Source: Chaenocephalus aceratus | Taxonomy: Eukaryota; Chordata; Actinopteri; Perciformes; Channichthyidae | Reading direction: 5' to 3' | DNA length: 64,000 nt | Assembly: GCA_023974075.1 (NCBI GenBank) | Contig: CM043797.1 | Coordinates: 15,300,178-15,364,177, forward strand | Shown here: positions 57,684 to 64,000 of the stretch, piece by piece | Layout of the letters: the number at the start of each line of letters is the position of its first letter | Numbering within the stretch: position 1 is the first letter of the stretch | Position numbers and translations under genes: made by a program | Notes under the pieces: model-generated | The model's input: the letters and a program-made list of their open reading frames with translations, nothing else | What the model was told of the DNA's origin: nothing | Database searches by the model: none

Positions 57684-58391
57684 AGAGAGAGAGAGGGAGG
57701 AGAGAGGGACCGGTGCTAGCGGGGACCGTGATGTTAGCATCTGGTTAGCTAGCTGCACTAACGGACATAAGGAGCTGTTTCCACAACAAGCTGGAGGAGA
57801 GTCCTCCCCTGTCAGACTGAGGGGCTCAGGTGAGCTAAAGGACTTTTGTCACAAATTATTCAAAAGATTATTTCCGAGGCACACCTTCATATGATCATTA
57901 TAGTTATATAAACAATAAGAGAATAAATGAAAAACAGGTATAAAATACTATATGGCAGTAAAACAAGAATACAGTTTAAAAGGGGAGTGATTTGTAAAAT
58001 ATCCATAAAGAAAAAGAAAATCTGTTTACAGTTCTGTTTCATATGGGTGCTGAGAGAGGTATCCATAGATTTATTCATGTTGCTCTCAAAGTGCACCAGA
58101 TTGATGCTTTCAACTTCAATATTGGGAGCATCCCCCCCGGACCCCCCTAGAGGAGGTGAGGTCCGCTCCTCACTCGTAAAAAATAGCACTTTACCCCTGC
58201 CTTTATGCTGTGAGCTGATTATGGAGCCTTCATTGTAACAGTAATTCAGATGCAATTGGCCTATATAAAAAGCCTCAAATTGGAAGCACTGTCTGGGCTG
58301 TCTTTTTCACTCAATTCTGCAATAGGTAGATCTCGCCTTTCACCTAGGCCGAGGTCGGTGATCTTGGGCTTAAAAAGGTTGGTGACCACTA
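57243..58391. mobile_element. hAT element
   Basis: The ends CAGTGGTCACCAACCAG and, inverted, TAGTGGTCACCAACCTT lie between perfect 8-bp duplications CTCTAGAT (57235-57242, 58392-58399). Contains a GA-rich run (57628-57707). Shares TACAGTTTAAAAGGGGAGTG and CAAAGTGCACCAGATTGATG blocks with 45429-46196. Confidence 0.92.
57628..57707. repeat. (GA)n-rich tract
   Basis: GAGA repeats with interspersed GGGA units. Confidence 0.9.
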
Positions 58392-58803
58392 CTCTAGATG
58401 ATAGGAAAGGAGCTTTTAAACTTCCTTTATAACCTCCTTTAGTTTAGGAACCTTCCTTTACGAAAGAAAAAGGAGAACATGTTGTCCTGCAGCCGCAACA
58501 TTTACCGTGACACAACATTCGGCCGTACACAGAAAAACGGATCATGACAGAGAAATTATATCATGAAAGTTACAGTACTTATTAAGCTATTTAAAAACGT
58601 ATGTGGTAAGTTGCCAAAGAGCTTGTTTTGAACGTACAACACTATAATAATCAAAAGGCAGCGACACGGGGAATTACTGTAAAAGTTTCCGTCACTCCCC
58701 TTCTCTGTCATCCTCTGTTCTCTCTCTATCTCTGCCTCTCTGCTCTGTCCCAACACAAACACGCCTCTCACCGAGAGGAGAGCATCTTCTCACAGGAGTC
58801 ATT

Positions 58804-59160
<357 letters not shown>

Positions 59161-59459
59161 GGCCTGCTGCGGAGCTGAAGGAGGAACCTATTGCGGTGAG
59201 CACGTTGTAACTTCCGGTTGTTGTTGTCATCTCCGGGTATCCCGTGTGCCTGTTCTGTTGCTGATAGCTTATTAACTTAAACTTAATCGATCGTTTTAAA
59301 ACTCTTGATCACGGCAACTGCCTGACGTTGTAATCACACGTTACTACAGCTTAAGCACTCACAACTCTCCTTCTCTTAGCGACTGTAACTGTAACTCCAC
59401 AGTTGCCTACACTCTTTTCGGGTTTGCTAATGGTAGCTACTTTAGCTTGATAGCTAGCC

Positions 59460-60317
59460 ATGGCTCTTTCCCCACCCTCTGGTGCTATTTCCTGCTCTTC
59501 CTGTCTCATGTTTGGTTACTTCCCGGTCTCCTTTACTGGTAAGGATACATGTGTTAAATGTAGTATAGTTGTTAGGTTGGAGGCGGGAATCATAGCCATA
59601 GAAGCCCGGCTCCGCATCTTAGAAAGTAACTCAGCTAAAGTAAAGCCCATGTTAGCATGTGCGGACCGGCAAAAGGTAGCTCCTCTTAGCCGTCCCCCGG
59701 CAACTCCCGAGCAGCAGGGAGGCTGGGTGACTGTTCAGAAGGGGCATAACGCGAAACCCGCAGGTCCCCACCAACCCGTTCACGTATCTAACAGATATTC
59801 CCCACTCAGCGAGACACCCGCTGAGAAGCCAACTCTGGTTATTGGTAGCTCTATTATGAGACACGTGAATTTAGAGACCGAAGCCTCCACAGTCACATGC
59901 ATTCCGGGGGCCAGAGCGGGCGACGTTGAGGCGCATCTTAAACTGCTGGCTAAAAATAAACATAAATACAGTAGGATTGTTATTCACGTCGGTGGTAATG
60001 ATGTTCGTTTACGCCAATCAGAATGCACCAAACTTAATGTGGAGTCGGTGTGTAGTTATGCTAAAACAATGTCGGACACCGTAATCTTCTCTGGTCCCCT
60101 CCCCAATCTGATCAATGATGACATGTATAGCCGCATGTCATCATTTCAGCGCTGGTTGTCTTGGTGGTGCCCAGCAAACAATGTGGGCTTCGTAAATAAT
60201 TGGACAGCCTTCTGGGGAAAACCTGGTATGATTAAGAGAGACGGCATTCATCCTACTTTGGAAGGTGCAGATCTCATTTCGGCAAACCTTTCAGGGCTTT
60301 GTGGACTTAATCCATGA
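59460..60317 (+). CDS. LINE ORF1 with SGNH-type esterase domain
   Basis: 285 codons without a break. An N-terminal Cys pair arrangement (CSSCLMFG ... CVKC, residues about 17-40) suggests a small zinc-binding unit; a short helix VVRLEAGIIAIEARLRILES could form a coiled coil. From about residue 126: VIGSSIMRHV (nucleophile Ser block), IVIHVGGNDVRL (GGND block), and near the end RDGIHPTLEGADL (Asp-x-x-His catalytic pair). This is the esterase ORF1 type known from fish L2/CR1 LINEs such as ZfL2. The role of the esterase in retrotransposition is not settled. It looks intact although ORF2 is broken. Confidence 0.88.
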   Translation: MALSPPSGAISCSSCLMFGYFPVSFTGKDTCVKCSIVVRLEAGIIAIEARLRILESNSAKVKPMLACADRQKVAPLSRPPATPEQQGGWVTVQKGHNAKPAGPHQPVHVSNRYSPLSETPAEKPTLVIGSSIMRHVNLETEASTVTCIPGARAGDVEAHLKLLAKNKHKYSRIVIHVGGNDVRLRQSECTKLNVESVCSYAKTMSDTVIFSGPLPNLINDDMYSRMSSFQRWLSWWCPANNVGFVNNWTAFWGKPGMIKRDGIHPTLEGADLISANLSGLCGLNP

Positions 60318-60433
60318 CAAACTGGAGTTGAGACCAGGAGGCGGAGTCGCAGTCTTACACGCTTCTCTGCGCTCTCTCCTAGGCAGTCATCCATAGGAAT
60401 CCCGAACCCAATAAAATACCCAATATTAGCGGT

Positions 60434-63427
60434 GTGTGTGTGTCTGCCCAAGGACAATTTAAGGTAAAACCTAATAGAGGTGTCATACATAATAACCTAA
60501 TAAAAGTAAATGTAACAACTACTACAGTGCAACAAAACAGGAAGATTAAATGTGGTCTCTTAAACATAAGATCTCTAGCATCTAAAGCAATATTGGTAAA
60601 TGATTTAATATCAGATTATAATATTGATATATGCTGTCTCACTGAAACTTGGTTGAGACATGAAGAATATGTCAGCATAAATGAGGCCACTCCACCCAGC
60701 CATGTCAACACTCATATTGCTCGAGGCACGGGCCGAGGAGGTGGAGTTGCAGCAATCTTTGACTCAAGTTTACTTATCAATACTAAACCAAAATGTAATT
60801 ATACCTCCTTTGAAAGCCTCGTTTTTAGTCTTACGCATCCGACCTGGAAAACTTTGCAGCCAATCTTATTTGTTACAGTGTATCGTGCACCAGGTCCTTA
60901 TTCAGAATTCTTATCAGAATTCTCTGTCTGTTTTAAGAACCAAAGTTGATAAAAACTCAAAGTAATTATCGTAGGTGACTTTAATATTCATGTTGACGAT
61001 GATAAAAATAGCCTTACTGTCGCATTTAACTCTATATTAGATTCTGTTGGTTTCTGTCAGAGTGTAAATAAACCAACCCACTGCTATAATCACACTCTCG
61101 ACCTTGTTCTGACTTATGGTATTGAAATTGAGCAACTATTAGTCGAACCGCATAATCCTGCTTTATCCGACCATTTCTTAGTAACTTTTTTAGTACTATT
61201 ACGAGACTACAAAGCATTAGTCAAAAGCTCCTGCAGCAGAAACCTATCTGTTAGTGCTATAGCCACATTTAAGGAAGAGATTCCACCAATACTTAACTCG
61301 ATAGCATGTCTGCATGTAGGGGAGGAAACTTATACAAAATGTACACCACCCCAAATTGATCATGTTGTTGATAGTGCTATAGATGCGCTGCGAATAAAAT
61401 TAGACTCTGTTGCTCCTTTGAAAAAGAAGAAAATAAAACAACATAGATTAGCTCCATGGCATAATGCCGAAACCCGCAAAATAAAGCAAAAGTCTAGACA
61501 ACTTGAAAGGATATGGCGTTCCACTAAACTTGAAGAATCTCGTTTAATTTGGCATATTACTCTCAATGAATATAAGAAAGCACTGCGTAAAGCGAGAGCA
61601 GCATACTACTCTTCATTAATAGATGAGAATAAGAATAATGCAAGATTTCTTTTCAGCACTGTAGCCAGGCTGACAGAGAGCCACAGCTCCATTGAGCCTT
61701 CTATTCCCATAGCACTCAGTAGTAATGATTTTATGTGCTTTTTTAACGATAAAATTGTTACTCTTAGAAACAAAATTAATGACCTCTTACCTTTGACCAG
61801 TATAGTGTTATCAACAGCTCCCGGAAACGTAAGTTCTAATTTACACTAGATAGTAAACTAGAATGCTTTTCAGCCATTAACCTTGAACAATTAAATTCAA
61901 TGATTCTCTCTTCTAAACCATCAACGTGCATGTTAGACCCAATTCCAACTAAGCTGTTGAAGGAAGTTTTTCCATTAATTAGCACTTCTTTATTAAATAT
62001 TATGAATATGTCTTTATTATCAGGCTATGTTCCACAATCATTCAAAGTAGCAGTGATAAAACCGCTTCTTAAAAAGCACAACCTCGATCCAGAGGTTTTA
62101 GCCAACTATAGACCTATTTCTAATCTTCCGTTCCTCTCAAAAATTCTTGAGAAAGCGGTCGCAAAACAGTTGTGTGATTACTTAAAAAACAATGATTTAT
62201 TTGAAGATTTTCAGTCTGGCTTTAGAACACATCATAGCACAGAGACAGCTCTGGTTAAAGTCACAAATGATATTCTAATAGCCTCAGACAAGAGACTTGT
62301 CTCTATTCTTGTTTTGCTCGATCTCAGTGCTGCATTTGATACTATCGACCATGATATCCTATTGCAAAGACTAGAGCACTTAGTTGGCATACAGGGAACT
62401 GCTTTAGGCTGGTTTAGGTCCTATCTATCTGAACGCTCTCAGTTTGTACGTGTTAACGATGAATCTTCCACGCAAACCAAAGTTAGCCATGGAGTGCCAC
62501 AGGGCTCAGACCTATTTTGTTCACATTATATATGCTTCCGTTAGGCAATATTATAAGGAATCATTCTGTAAACTTTCATTGTTATGCGGATGATACTCAA
62601 CTATATTTATCAATCAAGCCTGATGAAATTAATCATCTAAATACAATTCAAGACTGCCTTAAGGACTTAAAAACGTGGATGACCTTAAACTTTTTGATGT
62701 TAAACACGACCAAAAACTGAAGTTATTGTACTTGGCCCGAAGAATCTACGAAACAAATTATCTAAAGATATACTAACTATGGATGGCATTAATTTGGCCT
62801 CCAGTGAGACTGTAAGGAATCTTGGTGTTATATTTGATCAGGATTTATCCTTTAACGCCCACATAAAATCAATTTCAAGGACCGCCTACTTCCATCTACG
62901 TAACATTGCAAAAATCAGGCATATCTTGCCTCAAAACGATGCAGAGAAACTAGTCCATGCATTTGTTACTTCTAGGCTGGATTATTGTAACTCTTTATTA
63001 TCAGGGAGTACCAAGAAGTCAGTCAAGTCGCTTCAGCTGATTCAAAACGCTGCGGCTCGTTGTACTAACCAGAGTTAGGAAAAGGGACCACATTACTCCT
63101 TTTCTGGCTGCCTTACACTGGCTCCCTATAGAACACAGGATAGAATTTAAAATTCTTCTTCTCGCCTACAAAGCCCTTAATGGGCAGGCGCCATCTTACC
63201 TTAAAGAACTCATTATACCCTACTGTCCTACTAGGGCATTGCGTTCCAAGAATGCAGGGTTGTTGGTTGTTCCTAGAATCTCTAAAAGTACAATGGGAGC
63301 CAAAGCCTTTTCTTATCAAGCTCCACATTGTGGAATCAGCTTCCAGTTTGTGTTTGGGCGGCAGACACCCTATCCGTTTTTAAGAGTGCGCTTAAGACCT
63401 TCCTTTTTGATAAAGCTTATAGTTAGG
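60434..63427 (+). pseudogene. LINE ORF2 (endonuclease-reverse transcriptase), frameshifted
   Basis: Endonuclease from about 60540: CGLLNIRSLASKA, CCLTETWL, then after a break near 60945 VIIVGDFNIHVDD, THCYNHTLDLVLTYG and NPALSDHFLV. RT from about 61900: [61 protein letters not shown], and CYADDTQLYLS near 62580 (catalytic YADD). C-terminal part: VTSRLDYCNSLLSGS, LQLIQNAAAR, ALHWLPIEHRI. Breaks near 60945, 61850, 62510 (a few bases missing after VPQGS), 62717 and 63070 make it non-functional. Confidence 0.88.
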
Positions 63428-64000
63428 GCTGATTAGATTCAGCCCCTAGTTTTGCTGATATAGGCTTAGTTTGTCGGGGGACATCTTACTTCTTCCTTCT
63501 CTCTGTCTATACCTGTGTACTCTCATGTTCCGATTAACCCAGCTTCCCCAAATGTCTTTCTTTTTGGTGTCTATATACGCTGGGATGATCCTGCGGTCCT
63601 GTGTCCTGGATCGCGAGCGCTGGATCTTGAGCCGTGGCTGTGGTCCTGGATGGATATCCTCGTGGATTCATCTTCCTATTATACACACATGCATTTCCAA
63701 ACATTTGGACTACCTATGTTGCAAATGTATTATCTTTTCAATTTACACACGGCATCTATTGCACGTCTGTCCGTCCTGGGAGAGGGATCCCTCCTCTGTT
63801 GCTCTCCCTGAGGTTTCTCCCATTTTTCCCTTTAAACTGGGTTTTCTTCGGAAGTTTTTCCTTGTACGATGTGAGGTTCTAAGGACAGAGGGTGTCGTAT
63901 TGTCATACTGATATTATGTACACACTGTGAAGACCACTGAGACAAATGTAACATTTGTGATATTGGGCTATATAAATAAACATTGATTGATTGATTGATT

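Larger units (their letters stand above)
59161..64000 (+). mobile_element. nearly full-length L2-clade LINE
   Basis: 5'UTR about 59161-59459, ORF1 59460-60317, ORF2 about 60434-63427 with frameshifts, 3'UTR 63428-63974 and TGATT repeats at the edge. The 3'UTR matches the fragment at 13781-15130. ORF2 carries an apurinic-type endonuclease and a reverse transcriptase. The left limit, next to the GT tract, is approximate. Confidence 0.88.

Overview
The window looks like a piece of a ray-finned (teleost) fish chromosome. Two neighbouring multi-exon vertebrate genes, both on the minus strand, sit in a background of very long CA/GT microsatellites, L2-clade LINEs and many short hAT-type DNA transposons.

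Region 1 (1-12.1 kb): the 5' part of tiam1, a Rac-specific guanine nucleotide exchange factor. Thirteen coding exons, each with splice sites and consistent phase, encode 977 residues: a myristoylation-type N-terminus, the N-terminal PH domain with coiled coil and extension (PHn-CC-Ex), the Ras-binding domain and the PDZ domain. The catalytic DH-PH part lies beyond the left edge. A short 5' untranslated exon lies at 12.1 kb, and a CpG-rich candidate promoter and first exon at 42.0-42.3 kb, which makes the first intron about 30 kb long.

Region 2 (12.4-41.8 kb): this putative first intron. It holds no recognised coding gene but many mobile elements: a TTAA-flanked MITE carrying nested L2 insertions, hAT elements with clear 8-bp target duplications, a 3.6-kb inverted-repeat hAT-like element, a chimeric hAT/Harbinger-like remnant, and a pure 318-bp CA tract.

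Region 3 (43.8-56.9 kb): the 3' part of a scaf4-like gene (SR-related factor that binds the RNA polymerase II C-terminal domain). Four exons at 56.1-56.9 kb encode the RRM and the block after it; two exons at 43.8-44.7 kb encode the proline/methionine-rich C-terminus. Frame-breaking indels, mostly in homopolymers, disrupt the RRM and post-RRM exons, and the phases across the 11.4-kb gap do not match, so this is either a decaying copy or a locally mis-sequenced one.

Region 4 (57.2-64 kb): another hAT element, a 350-bp interrupted GT tract, and a nearly full-length L2 LINE with an intact esterase-type ORF1 and a frameshifted endonuclease/reverse-transcriptase ORF2, ending in TGATT repeats at the right edge.

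TIAM1 and SCAF4 are neighbours in the same relative orientation in human (21q22.11), with SOD1 between them. I saw no SOD1 exon here, which would fit one of the two copies left by the teleost genome duplication. At least eleven elements in the window have exact or 7/8 8-bp target duplications.
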